A DNA stretch of 64,000 nucleotides from Anadara kagoshimensis (Eukaryota > Mollusca > Bivalvia > Arcoida > Arcidae), in NCBI GenBank assembly GCA_021292105.1, contig CM037871.1:57620866-57684865 (forward strand), in the 5' to 3' direction. Of the stretch, positions 1 to 24,200 are shown piece by piece. The position numbers and the translations under genes are program-made. The notes below the pieces were generated by a model. It searched no databases. It worked only from the letters and a program-made list of their open reading frames with translations, and had not been told where the DNA came from. Within the stretch, counting starts at the first letter, position 1. Every line of letters starts with the position of its first letter.

Positions 1-197
1 CCGTTTTAATGAATTAACCTTGACAATGCAAAAATGCATGTGTTGTCTATACTAGATAGATCGTTTTATGTGCTATATTGGATACCGTGTTAAAGTAAAA
101 CACACACACACATACATACACACACACATATATATCATAGGCGTGACCGAGTCACTGACCTGGTGTTAAAAATAAATTTGTAAACAAATTCACATGA

Positions 198-876
198 TAT
201 AGGTAAACAACATTGACCTGTCCGTTTGACCTTTCATTAGGAATAATGGGTAGTGTTAAGATCCAAGTTAATACTAGTACATACACAAAGCACAGGTGTA
301 CTGGTGTACTGTAGGCGTAGGAGGGTTTTTAATATTGGGGGGGGGGGCAAATCGAAGCTATGTCTATGTCGTGCCGCAGTGGCGCAAAAATCCAGCATTC
401 TGGTGCAATCTGAGCTGAACAATATGTATTTTTAGCGACATAAAGGGGGGGGCTATGCCCCCGCTGAATCCGCCACTGGATATGGGGGTACCCCATAAAA
501 TTTTGACGCCCTTTTACAAGTGTAATGATGAAATTGTAAATTGATTGGTTACCAGATGGACATTTCCTGCTAAAGCTCTTGTTTTTTTTATTTTTTGGTT
601 TTTTTTTTCATTTTCTTTTTTAGCACTTACACTATAAACATAAACTATGATACAAAATTTCACACAATATATTGCGGGGGCCTGCCCCCCCCCCTTCTCT
701 GACATTGACGCTGCCCCCCCCCTGCTCCTACGCCTATGCTCTATGAGGTGAGTATATCTCATGATGTATACAAAATAAACACCTGTGCTCCCTATACATA
801 ATAGATATACTTGGTCCGTGATAAAGATTTAAATGAAAGGTCAAGCGGACAGGTCAAAGTTGTTTACCTATATATC
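198..876. mobile_element. TIR element of the TAGGTAAACAACATTGACCTG family
   Basis: Left TATAGGTAAACAACATTGAC-CTGTCC, right GGACAGGTCAAAGTTGTTTACC. G-run sequence inside looks like a secondary CAGTGGCGGAT-type insertion (about 378-730). Smaller copies are at 1,516-1,735 and 24,954-25,190, and a left end is at 33,775. Confidence 0.65.
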
Positions 877-1515
877 TCATGACTGATGTATACATAATAA
901 ACACCTGTGTTACCTATACACTAATGTACTTGGTCCCTGATAAATATTTAAATGAAAGATCAAGCGGACAGGTCAAAGTTGGTAGCTTATACCAGATATC
1001 TAGTATATTCATGCATTCATTCCCCATGCTTTGTTTCGTCTAAAACGGAGCATTCAATAAAACTACATGTATGTGTGTAATTAGTAATCTATGATGGTGA
1101 ATAACTATACATAATATCAGAACATATTCGTACAAGGTGTCTGCAATATGTCGAAGAAGCGATACAACAGTACTGTTCAAAAACAAAGTCTAGTAAATCC
1201 ACGCAACTATGGTCGCACATAGACCCTGGATATCCCTAACTGAATGCAATGCAACTGATGCACATTTAGATGCACACAAAATCTGTAATATGATATGTGA
1301 TTACAAGAAAAAACACACGTTAAATGAATATACCTATCCAATTATACATTGTTACATACCAAGCATGCTGTATCTGCAATATTTACAAATAGAGATATCC
1401 ATAATTTTGATACATTGATGTTTTGTATACAACAATCAATTTTCAAAAGTTGAGGCTTTGTACTCAAGAAGCAGTTAAGAAACCGTAACAAACATCGACG
1501 CTTGGTAGGCATATT

Positions 1516-1735
1516 TGCAATAGGCAAACGACATTGACCTGTCCACTTGATCTAGGAATATTCATACAATAGAATCTTCCCAATAAATTAGCAGTATTAA
1601 GATTCGCAGTTAAACAGGTTTGCATTATGTAGATCAAAATAAACCTACGTGATCCCTATACAAAAATGCACTCGTCCATTATAAATATTTAAGTGAAAGG
1701 TCAAGCGGACAGGTCATATAGTTGTTTATTTATAC
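1516..1735. mobile_element. 220-bp MITE, TAGGCAAACGACATTGACCTG family
   Basis: Inverted ends ATAGGCAAACGACATTGACC and GGACAGGTCATATAGTTGTT. Confidence 0.65.
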
Positions 1736-1756
1736 AATATCAATAAAACAAATGTT

Positions 1757-1842
1757 TACTATACTATACTATACTATACTATACTATACTATACTATACT
1801 ATACTATACTATACTATACTATACTATACTATACTATACTAT
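1757..1842. repeat. (TATAC)n microsatellite
   Basis: About 17 units, interrupted by the MITE at 1,843-2,127 and resumed at 2,128-2,150. Confidence 0.9.
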
Positions 1843-2127
1843 CAGGGGCGGATCCAGGATTTTTTGAAAGGGGGGTTGAGAACTACCCAGGATTTTTTGA
1901 AAGGGGGGGTTGAGAACATACAGGAATTTTTTAAAGGGGATGAGAATTATATCAATGCTAGATGCGAGCGCCGAAGGCGCGAGCTTCCAGAGACGATGGG
2001 TCTAGTGCCGATGGGGGCCAAGAAAATAATTTTAATCAGTCAATATCTCACTCTCTCTCTCTCTCTTCAAATTTTTCAAAGGGGGGGGGTTGCAACCCCC
2101 GCAACCCCTCCCCTAAATCCGCCACTG
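1843..2127. mobile_element. MITE with CAGGGGCGGATCCAGG / CCGCCACTG ends
   Basis: Inverted termini CAGGGGCGGATCCAGG and CCTAAATCCGCCACTG, with G-run interiors and direct internal repeats of GGATTTTTTGAAAGGGGG. The flanks are ACTAT on both sides, but it sits in a 5-bp (TATAC)n microsatellite, so the duplication cannot be proven here. The copy at 44,079-44,770 has CGTTG on both sides, which supports a 5-bp duplication. Confidence 0.7.
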
Positions 2128-2239
2128 ACTATACTATACTATACTATACTAGAAACCTTTAGTGCGCCTTACGCCTCTGCAATACATATGTCAGTCCGAT
2201 TACACTATTACTACCCCGATGTAATTATGCCTGACAGTG

Positions 2240-2465
2240 TGTCTACTTTGAAATAGGGCGCAATCGGGGTGACTTTTAGGTGATAGCTCACCGAGACAAC
2301 GTTGCAGAGGTTGCTGCCCACCGGTCCATTTTCCTGACACCCTTGAAGTCAACAGCAATAAGAAATCAAGTAACTTGCTTAAGGTCACAACATCCCCCGT
2401 TGGGGTTTGAACCTACGACCATTGGATCCAGAGTCTGACGCCCTACTAACTGAGCCACATGCTAC
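2240..2465 (-). mobile_element. tRNA-headed SINE
   Basis: The reverse strand has box A TGTGGCTCAGTTAGTAGGGC and box B GTAGGTTCAAACCCC with the expected spacing, followed by a body. No aminoacyl acceptor pairing, so it is a SINE and not a tRNA gene. Confidence 0.7.
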
Positions 2466-4527
2466 CATGAAATGTTTACATAATATTTAAACATACAATG
2501 TACATTTACAATGTACTTACCCGATACTTATTTAAAGGAAGTATAAATAAAAAAAGATATAACGTAAGTTGGAAATTTGAGACAAGGGCATGTTACGTTT
2601 TGTGTCTTGAGCTGCCACGTATATACGCACGAATAAATAAACGCATAAATCCTAGACCATTAGTTTTCACATAGATAGAATGTTGATCTGCGTTTGAATT
2701 TTTTGGGTCGTTGGGATGGAAAAAAATCTTCGTAAAGAAGTGTTTATATTTGTTCATGTTCACTGAATCATTGCACATTTGAAATACAGTGCTGAAATAC
2801 GTTTGGTGTCATATTGGAAACTCCTTCATGTCCGACTAGATGGACATTCCAAATAAAACCAAATAAGAAAAAAGGTTTTGTCGCAACAAGTTTTAGTATG
2901 TATATTTTTAGAACTTTGTTTTTCTCTTTTATTATTCAAGAACATCCTCTTTTGTAAATATCGCAAACCAGTCTATAAACAAGTTTATTAGAAATTTGCA
3001 CATTTCAGGAAACGCGTTGCTTCGGACTATCGCGTTACTTCCGCCGAAAAAGACATTGAACAGCTGGCAATATCTCAACCGAATTTACTATCGTATAATA
3101 TTCAAAGCATCTTTTTACCTGTAGTTTTTTTGAAAAGCACTTAAATCATGCAACTAAAACCCATGTTGATCCATGGGCACAGTGAAGTTTGAATTCAGCC
3201 CTAATGTAAATCATTATGATGTAGATTGCGGGTTGTACAAACGTTTATGCTCCAGGTTTTGGTGGTTTAAATATGAAAAACAAAATATTTCAAAGCCATT
3301 TATTATAACTTCATGTAAATCCATCAATTGACAAATTAAAATAAATTAGAAATGACAAACATAATAATTATATCAATGATAATTGGATTTCAACATTTTA
3401 TATTCAAACTGCGTAACATGGCGCATTTATTCATACAAATCATATGTAAAATACTCATCTCTGTGATATTATATGAAATTATAGAAAAAGAAATATTTTT
3501 CAGACATTAATTAATACTATGTATACTGGTAATGTTGATCTTATGTAATTCATATGCACATGTATAAATAAGAGTCATGACACATACACACACATACGCA
3601 GACACCAGCGCCACCAACAAAGAGCAAACTGCTAATACAGTCTTCCACTATACCACAACTTCAATAAAAGCCACTGACGGCATTGAATACGTAACCAAAG
3701 CACGATCATTATAAATAAATTTAAAAACGCCTTGTAGAAAATACACAAACATACAGGGAGTTCAATTACATTTTGATAAGTTGTTTCAACTTTGTAAATC
3801 GGCAATTTAATACTTTTTAATACTTTGTTCCGGACTATCCACTCTTACTTCAGTGATGGAATTTCACGCATTTAAACTAAAGTTAAAGATGATGCAAGAG
3901 CTTTAACTAAATCATTTTAAAAGTTTTAACTTTGCTTTTTTGATTGTGATATGAACATAGACGTTAATAATTACTTCTTAGCGATTAGGACATTACAAAA
4001 TTAAAAAGAATGTTATCAAAATAATTATAGAACCAAAGACAAAATCCGGATTTGTTTACAACAACAGTCTTAAACAGTCATATGAAAATTTGACATCTGA
4101 CTCCAAAGAGGGTATGTTTTTAAAGTCTGTGCTAAATGCATTGCGAAAATACAACCAGGAACAATAAAGTGCAAGTTGACCCTTTGTAGATAATACTTAT
4201 TGAAATATGACATTTGTAAACTAAACACATCGTACAGTCTAACCGGTGTTAAATACCACATCTATATAAGAGCTATCTGCTTATAAAGGTCAGTAAAATT
4301 TAACCCAATTGCTCTGTATTCATATTTCTGAACCCGTATAAGGGCCACTTGCCTATAAAGACCATTATTACTGGTTCCATTGGGTGGCCCTTATAGACAG
4401 ATTTGATTGTCTCTACTTTTAACGCTACGTTTTAAAGCAAATGTTTGTAGATTTAGACATGCTCTTTGTAATATCTGAGTATACATTACATTGATGAACA
4501 TCCTTTAAAAACTAAAACAATTATATT

Positions 4528-15202
<10,675 letters not shown>

Positions 15203-15309
15203 AGTGAAGTGTGCACTATCTAAAATATAAGTTGTAAATAAATTAAATAATAACATATTACGAAGTGTATATGAATAACCTGTGCCATAAGAACATTGTA
15301 TCAATCAAA

Positions 15310-15450
15310 AACAAACATACCAATCTATGTCCAAACCGCAATACAAAAGCAAAGTAGAAAACTGGCAAATATAGTTAAACGCATGGACATCCACGGAGGA
15401 AGTGAGACCGGGTGCTTCGGAAGGGTAAACACCTTCTGTTTAGATAACTT
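15310..15450 (-). repeat. Partial R1 copy upstream of gene A
   Basis: Reverse-strand R1: ACAAACATACCAATCTATGT through GGAAGTGAGACCGGGTGCTT. Confidence 0.7.
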
Positions 15451-16184
15451 TTTATGTACATAAGCTATAATTATTCACAAAATTATACGAATGTCGTTTC
15501 AAACAATTATACGCTTATTCGATGACACCATGAAAATTAAAATGCCAAATCTAACATTTAAGTTGGAATTGAACGATACTACATTGATTTAATGTTCAAA
15601 TTTAAAAAGTAAGAATTTACCTTCTATCTGAAATCAGACTTGTTTTGCATTTTGCGATTTCTTCCCTCTAACACGCTTGAGTGTGTACATCATAATGCAT
15701 ATACATGAGAGTATGAATGGGAATATAGGTCCGGGTTTGAATAAATTTAAATGAATTTGTAGAAATTTATACTTTTGTAATGAGCCGACTGAATTCTTTA
15801 TATGTAGAGGATCTAAGTGTCAGCAATCATAACCTTACAGAACATAATCACTTTATCTAATTATAGTTTTTAATTCTTTTTATGTGTTGAAAATATAATA
15901 GGTAAAATTCAATTACTTACCTGTTACTCCACTATATAAGTATTCAACTACTACCACCAGATACACACACAAACACGATAGATATATATTTAGTTATCTC
16001 GGTTGAAATATGAGAATTCCAAGGGTGAAAAAATAGGACGTGTGGGTATCGGTCTTTTAAACATTTTTGTGAAAGATTTGTCAATATAATAAATACGAGG
16101 GTTAGCTTTCCAAAAATCTTTTACGTATCATATGATTGAATACGATCTATTTTGTGACACTTATTTGGTGTCACATGCCAGCCA

Positions 16185-16395
16185 TGTTCAAATCACAGTC
16201 CAACCCATCCAACCACCAAAACATTAAAACTGACAAATTAGGTAAGCACTTCCTGTTTAGCTAGCTACATCTAGCATGTGTGTTATCAAAATTGAAAATG
16301 AAAGGAACGTGGAACTATGGGACGTTCAATATATCCAGGGTAGTTTTGGATACAGAGACATCATACTTATCAACAATATTGTTATGGTGGCAATA
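16185..16395 (-). repeat. R1 copy between genes A and B
   Basis: Reverse R1 with GTTTAGCTAGCTACATCTAG and ACATCATACTTATCAACAAT. Confidence 0.7.
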
Positions 16396-16677
16396 TAAGG
16401 TAATCAAATTGCATTTTTATGGTAACACGAATTCATATTCTTAAATGATTATCTACCTATGTTATACATGCGTCATATAACTTTTTAAAATATTGAATGG
16501 TATATATTTTTTTAAGTTTTATATGACAAATGCATGGAAATGTGATGCTGAGACACAAAATGAAGGTACTTTTCTGTCGGATGTAAAATCGATCTTTTAT
16601 TATTTACTGGGGTTCGTGTACTTCTAACAGAAAATTAATTCTAAATTACAGATGTATGTTTTACCTGTCCTACCGAA

Positions 16678-17155
16678 TTGAAACAATCAAATACACATAT
16701 ACCAATCCATGTCCAAACCACAATCCCATAGGAAAGTAAAAACTTTGAAACAATCACGTGAAACAATGATGTAGACAATTTTACTTTGCACTTTAATAAC
16801 TTAGTTTGCAGAGCGTTTTCCACAAGCGAATGGTCGCCGTTTCAGTCTGTTAGGGGCGCTTATAAAAGCACATTTATTCTGTTTACACTCAGTATCGAGA
16901 AAAAAGGCGCTGGTCTTCAAGACATGTCTCAAACTGGCAACTGTGGCACCTTTTGTGACCTCAACTATAACAACAACTATGTAAAGTAAAAACAAACATA
17001 CCAATCCATGTCGAAACCACAATCCCAAAGCAAAGTAAAAACTTTGAAGCCGGCAAATCAGGTCAATCACGTGAAACAATGTTGTAGACAATTTTATTGG
17101 TCACTTTGATAGTTTAGTTTGCCACAAGCGAATGGCCGTCGCCGTTTCAGTCTGC
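16678..17155. repeat. Tandem duplication carrying an R1 tail
   Basis: ATACCAATCCATGTCCAAAC to CAAGCGAATGG-GCCGTTTCAG occurs at 16,678-16,855 and again at 17,003-17,155, about 325 bp apart and well conserved. Confidence 0.75.
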
Positions 17156-17334
17156 ACATTTGTTCTTCATATTAAACAAGGTCGTTAGTATTTCGTATTG
17201 TCTTGTAGTGAGGGAGGTATGAACAATAGAAACAAAGGCAATAAATTATTTAATATACCAAAAGATAACCATAATATAAGAAAGATAGAAAGAAAAATAT
17301 TTTTTAAAAGACAGTCTGGAAGGTAAAAGCATCA

Positions 17335-17555
17335 GTTCTCCGATTCTCTTATCGGAACTCATCGGAGGCACACACTAGAACGTCGTAGCCGATTCTCCAT
17401 TGATGACGTCATATCATTTTGACGTTATGGTATGGTCCGAAGGGGTGGGATTTGATGTCTTCAGAGGAATACGTGATGTTTTGTTCACCCTGATCACATG
17501 ATCAAACGATCCAATCAAATTACAGATCATATATTATTTTTTCAACGAGGTATAA
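17335..17555. repeat. MITE-like repeat, inverted partner of 11,355-11,570
   Basis: Contains GGAACTCATCGGAGGCACAC, CCCTGATCACATGATC and GATCCAATCAAATTACAGAT. It lies between the two synthetase genes, downstream of gene B and upstream of gene A. Confidence 0.6.
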
Positions 17556-17938
17556 TAATACTTCGATTCCATAAGGCGTTAACCGTCTTTTAGACTTTTA
17601 ATATGAGAATCTAAAAATAAATGTGAAGTATTGTTGATCCAAAAAATCACACACACACACACACACACACACTTAGTTATATTTAATAGACCAGATAGAC
17701 ATACAGTACAATATGAAGACTTTCTGTTATGTTTCACAAATGAAATATCTAGTCGTAGCGGGAACTGCAAAATACAGCAAAAATTATGTTGGTTTTTATT
17801 TAAGAATATACAAATAAATGTAATGTCATCAATATTACAACATACATGATGCAAGTGAAACTTAATGTTCATTTATCATGTAAATTACAATTTTAATGCC
17901 TTGATGGTGGTGCCTTAGCATACTCTTTCATACAATGT

Positions 17939-18249
17939 TTACAACTTCGAGCTAAGAACAGTGTTATATGATAAAGAGTCCAGTTTGGAATATGTTTTCT
18001 TCTTTGAATCCAGAAAATACAATGGTTCCTGGATCACAACAGGGTCAAATCCTTCTTTAACATATTCTACTTTACGGTGCTTCATAGTCTCCGTCAGGGT
18101 TATCTCATTGACAACCCGTATAAACAAAGGTCTAGCGTAAGATGGTAGGTGATGCTGACAATATTCATACAATTTAGACAACATGTCTGACGTCACTTCC
18201 TTGTCTTCTTTGAACAAAATGGCTGCCATACCAGCACGACCGTCATGCC
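17939..18249 (-). CDS. Gene B exon 10 (C-terminus, SKL)
   Basis: Starts [16 protein letters not shown] and ends YNTVLSSKL before the stop, so the PTS1 tripeptide is conserved with gene A while the residue before it differs (T versus S). 311 nt. Confidence 0.95.
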
Positions 18250-21200
18250 CTGTGGATAATGATTAAACATTTTAATCACAAACAGCAATACGTTTGTTTT
18301 ATAGGTATATGACAATCTAAATTTAACCCGCCAAATCTATCTCGACAGACCATTACTTAAATATGTATGACCTTGTAATATAAGCAAAATGGTCAGAAAA
18401 TTTCAGCAAAAAGACAAATCTAAGAAGTTATGGATGTATATAATTTTTTAAAACTACTTAATAATAATCACTCACTACATTCTGCTAGATGGGAGGTTGT
18501 CAAAATACATAATTATACCAGTCTCAGCACTAGACGGTCGTTTCGGAATACAATTCCTCATCAGTAGTGCTTGGACCAAAATTATGAAACCAAAAGTTTT
18601 TTCCCCAGGTTGTTGAAAAGAAACCCAAAAGACCAAAATATATTTTATTTTACCAAAATCAGTTCAGGAAATAATTTGCATGAGGGAGTATACCTTAGTT
18701 TTGAGGATTTTTGAATTTTAATTAGCAGCACATTTAGACAATAGTATATTTCTGAATATGATACGCAATTATTGCCTATTGAGTTTGTGATATCCTTGGG
18801 GCACAGCCACCAGCAGAGATATCGACTCAGGGTTTAAATTGCATATTATACTCGTTTTAATTTTACAGCACTAGCCGGCCGTTTCGGTCAGTAATATTAT
18901 ACTGTTTATTAACCTTATGTCGGAGAAAGCAAAAACATATTTTTTTGTAGATTTGTATTCATAATTATTAATAATTTAGATTTCTAAATACATGTACATT
19001 GAACCCTTGATTGTGAATTCACCCGTTGTCACCACATCAGATAATAAATTCAGTATTTTGTCAAAATTTTAGACTACCGTAAACACCAACCCAAATTGTA
19101 TTCTGTCTCATTAAAGGATATATAAATTAAGTTTGGGACCAAACACGGGATTCCTAATGTAAGTAAATGAAACATTGATTACCCTCATCTAACGGAAAAT
19201 CTAAAAAGTTTTTACTTTTACTTCAAGTTTTGTTTTACCTGATAGGTAAGTTGGTGGGCGCTTAACAAAGAATAACTTGCATGGCCTTACCTGGTACTTT
19301 TACCCCATACACATTGATGTCTCTAATAAACTCCAAACCAGACAACACATTACCTACTTCTGTTGTGGAAACATTCTCGCCTTTCCATCTGCAAAATGTA
19401 TTTTCAGTTATAAGTTAGTGATTAAGTTAAACTGTCTTTCGTAATTAAGTTTGGGGCCTAACCCCTGTTACTTCAGAAAAGACTAAAACTTTGCTAAATT
19501 TGTACATCGAGAATTTGTGTGGGTTTTAATGTTATGGAGTATGTATTTTGCTGTTTTACAGATAAAATAACATTAACAGCAATAGTCAAATAGTACGTGA
19601 TACAATAATACAAATAATAAACAAAATATTTGAAGTTTGATTATTAAACTCGCGATTTTCAAATGACACTGAGTTTTGTTCTCGGAAGCATTGCAACATA
19701 GACTATTTTTGTTGTATTAATATATATTTACAAAAATATATATACCAATTCATGTCCAAATAACAATCCCAAAGCAAAGTGAACCACTTCGAAGCTGCCA
19801 AATTATGTTACACACTTGTATAATATTAATAGTCTAGCAGTATTGTGTAAAAAATTTGAGGTGTGTTTTTTTCATAGTTCATGACTTGGAGATTATTTTC
19901 AGATATGGGGACAACTAAAGAATCAAATATGGCTGTCATTTCAAATATAAATGTACCTAAAGGTATCTCCTAGACGATCTCGGAAATACAAAAAGTAGTC
20001 TTGATCCATATAAGCCAAATCCCCAAAGTTGAAGTATCTATCTCCCTCCTTAAACACGTTTTGGGTGACCTTTTTGTTATCCAACTCTTTTGGTCCTTTG
20101 TAGAATCCTGAATGATTAGGTGGGATTTGTGAAATTATAACACCTTCTTCTCCTAGAAATGAAAATTAAATATTGAAAAATTCGCAGATATAAAACGTTT
20201 GATGGACATTATCATAAATGATACAATTTGCGTGTGAACCAAAGCGCTTTCCAAATGTTCTAATAAACCAGCATTTGTCGGTTTCATGAAGATTGATCTA
20301 CCCGGTTCGTATTTTACAATGTCATCAGTCAACAAATGTACTTCCAACATAAAAACAGTTCAAACGAACAGGTTTTCCTTTGCTTTGCAAGACAATGGAA
20401 GTTATAGCACTATAAACGCCATTTCTAGACAGTTCAGTGGTTATATTTACATTTCGCATTTTTTTTTTAAAGTGAGTCCTGAAATAAATTTAAAACACTG
20501 CCGTGTACGACATGCAATTCCATTTGCCGGAACAGCCAATCAATGACGTCGCGGGCATAGGCGTAAGAAAGATATGAGTGACGTCACATTAGCACCTATA
20601 ACTTCATTTGGTGTCAAACAGTTTAATACAATCAAACATCATAAATGTAAATATAATATTTTAAGTGACCAATTGCCTGCACATATCCAAAATAACCGGA
20701 GATGTTAAGTCTTTTGGTATCACAATAAGTTATAAGGTGGTGTAGTCCGACTAATCAGCCCACTAAACCCCCATTTAAATTTTTTGACTTTTTGGAGGTT
20801 TGTGGTCTGACAGCTTCCATTATTGAATTCTTGAAATTTCTGGCGAAAACGGCAGAAACGAAACACGCGTTGATAACTTCAAGTATTTCCTTACCTTGCT
20901 CTTGCTGACAACACGGAACACTTCCTAAAACATTATTCTACCGATCCATGCTTAACTTTTAATTAAAATCCATCTATATCGGTAGAAATGCAAGGTTTTC
21001 TAATGTCTCTTCATCTCTCTGTCACTTTCGTATCATGAAGACATTACTAATCTGCATTGACCAATCAGATCGTGCGTTGCATTTTGATGGTGAAACTCGC
21101 AGTTCTATCTTTAGAAAGCACATGGTGATGTTTATTTACATTACCAATTCGCATTTTTAATGGTGTTTTCACGCGTATAACATATTATTTTAGTTATTTT

Positions 21201-24200
21201 ATTTTTATCAATATCATGTGAAGACATATGTACTAAATGCAGTGAAGATTTTCCATCTTTTTTCTCGTTTATATCTAAGTGAATTTTTTCTCAAATTAGT
21301 AACATACCACCATATCTGGAACTTGTATGTTCTCTAGAAATGCTGTCAAATATTGTCCCATATTTTGCAGATCGTAGAAATTATAGACTTATTAAACCAG
21401 TTGTAATATATCAAGTTTAACACAAGAATACTTGTCCTCAAATTTAAAGGCCATTAAAAATTAGTTCTCTTGTACTCATCCCGACCACACTGTAAATTTG
21501 TCATAGGGTTTGATTATTTAACTGTTTTTGGTTTTTTTTGCATGAATGTACATATATACAGGGAGGTGCTATTTTTTTCCGAAATTACTGGAATAATATT
21601 TCCAGGATACTAATTCCAAAAAAAAAAAAAAAGATTAGAGTGGTCAAGAATATAAAAATATATACAGATCAGATCTACTCCATTTAATAGTCTACATATA
21701 TAATTAATCTGACAATTGTATCTCTAAATATTTTTATACAAGCAATTATTTAAATGTTACTTTTTGTAAGTGTTAAAACACCACGTAAAATACAGTGTAA
21801 AACACCATTAATAACGCAAATTTGTAACGTAAATAAACATCACCATGTGCTTTCTAAAGATAGAACTTCTAGTTTCACCATCCAAATGCAACGCACGATC
21901 TGATTGGTCAATGCAGATTAGTAATGTCTTCACGATACGAAAGTGACAGAGAGATGAAGAGACATTAGAAAACCTTGCATTTCTACCGATATAGATGGAT
22001 TTTAATTAAAAGTTAAGCATGGATCGGTAGAATAATGTTTTAGGAAGTGTTCCGTGTTGTCAGCAAGAGCAAGGTAAGGAAATACTTGAAGTTATCAAAG
22101 CGTGTTTTCGTTTCTGCCGTTTTCGCCAGAAATTTCAAGAATTCAATAATGGAAGCTGTCAGACCACAAACCTCCAAAAAGTCAAAAAATTTAAATGGGG
22201 GTTTAGTGGGCTGATTAGTCGGACTAAAGGTGGTGAAGCCCATTACATTTTTTAATTATTTAATTTGTTTCTTTTGTAACGAACCTGGACGAATTGGTAT
22301 ACATCGTCCGTTTTTATCTCTGACCACGTCATCAAGTTGCCGGTCATATTTTACTAACTGTGTTCCATTCACTTTTGCCTGTGGACATAAAAAAAATGTA
22401 GTTGAATAAAAACGTTTTGCCTATGAACATAACCGTTAATACCACAATTACAATTCATATTAAATATTCTATTTAATATAAATGGAATTGAAATAATTTA
22501 AAACTGGATAGAAATTAACATAAATATTTATTTCAAAGAATAAGTTCACTATAAAGGCCTGTTGAAAGTTTAACACACAGCTAACGAAAAGGAGTCGAAT
22601 TTCGACTGTTGGGTAGCCGAGTTATGTAGAGCTTATGGTAAAAAGTCTGACGTGAGACAGACAGAGAGAGAAAGACAGCGGCGCTGTCGAGATAAGAAGG
22701 GTATTTAAGGGATCAAGCTAAGTTGCCGATTCGGCCCTATTTTTTAGCTTGTTGTGTAACTTTCGACAAGTCTGTAATGTAATCAATTACAAAATTAGTA
22801 AATAAGTGTTATGTTTATGACATTGCTCTAATACGAGGGGAGGTCAAAAAGTTCATAGAACGGGGTATATATTGCCGCAACATACCATACATTTTATTAT
22901 TACTTTTCAATATATAGTCCGCATTTACCCCAATGCACTTAGCCCACGTTTCTTTCAGACTGTCTATACCTTTGAAATAAAAGTCTTCGGTTCGGTCCTG
23001 AAACCATGCCTCTGTGGCAGCCTTAAGTCCACCATCATCAGGAAATCTAATTCCCCGTAAATGGGATTTCAAATTTCTAAATAGGAATTTATCACTGGGT
23101 GCCAAATCGGGACTGTAGGGTGGGTGATTAAGTTGTTCGAACTTGCATTCACGAATCGCTGCTTGTGCAATCCTTGACTTGTGCACAGGAGCATTGTCGT
23201 GAAGAAGCAATACCCTTCGGCTCAACTTTCCTCTCCTTTTAAATTTAATAGCAGCTTTCAGCTGCTTCATTAGATCAGCATAGTAAGTCCCAGTGATAGA
23301 GATTACAGCAGGTTTATAATTGATTAACAGAACACCCTTAGAATCCCAAAACACAGTAGCCATGACTTTGCCAGCTGATGGTTGGGTTTTGAATTTCTTT
23401 GGTGGGGGTGAGCCAGGGTGCTTTCATTGCATGGACTCTTTTTTGGTTTCTGGGTCCCAATGATGAATCCATGTTTCATCACCAGTTACTAAACGTAAAT
23501 GGAAGATCTCCGGGTTATCGTTATAAATGCCAAGAAGCTCCCGACTTGACTGGAGTCTTTGGAAGGGATCCTGCACATTAAGGTTTCTGGGGACCAATCT
23601 TGCGGATACTTTAGACATCCCACGATGCTCGTGGATAACCGTGTATACACTTCCATATGAAATGTCACACTTCCTAGCTATGTCATCAATCCTAATTCGA
23701 CGATCATTCATGATGAGGGTTTCCACAAACGTGACAATTTCCTTTGTGATGGCATCAGCTGGTCGACCTGACCGTGGGTCATCCTTCAGTGAAGTGTGCC
23801 CACGTTTTAATTCAGCTGACCATTTTGTCACTGTGGAATAGGCAGGACCACTGTCACCGTACACCTCGGCCATTCGCCGGTGAATTTCTTTGGCATTTGA
23901 TCCCTCTACTGTGAGGAACTTTATTACTGTCTTAAACTCAACATTTTGATTTTCCATCATTGCTTGATGGTTATCAACTTTGAATGCTTTTGAGAATTAC
24001 ACAAATATGTTGTGACAAATAAACTTGATATGGTTAAAATGTCGGAATGTTGTGTTGTCTAAATAAGTAAAGAAAATGTGTGTTACGCTTGGCTGAATAC
24101 GCTGTTCTATGAACTTTCTGACTTCCCTTCGTAGCTTATAAATGTATCATATACCATCATAAAATACTTTCAAAAAGTGGTATACATGTATGGCATGTGC

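Larger units (their letters stand above)
1..4527. other. Intergenic, no gene seen
   Basis: Beyond the MITEs, SINE and microsatellite listed, 2,500-4,500 is AT-rich (with a short CA/GA tract near 3,580) and shows no conserved coding segment. It lies downstream of gene A. Confidence 0.6.
15203..17938. other. Intergenic DNA between the two synthetase genes
   Basis: Contains R1 copies, the 325-bp tandem duplication, the inverted MITE partner and a (CA)n tract at 17,648-17,672. The promoter and any 5' UTR exon of gene A must be here; I see no certain core promoter. Confidence 0.6.

Noticed and set aside
22815-22899. Natural C-terminal extension of the mariner transposase
   Set aside because: The frame runs through the TIR into flanking DNA; a 2-base slip that bypasses the normal stop explains it better.
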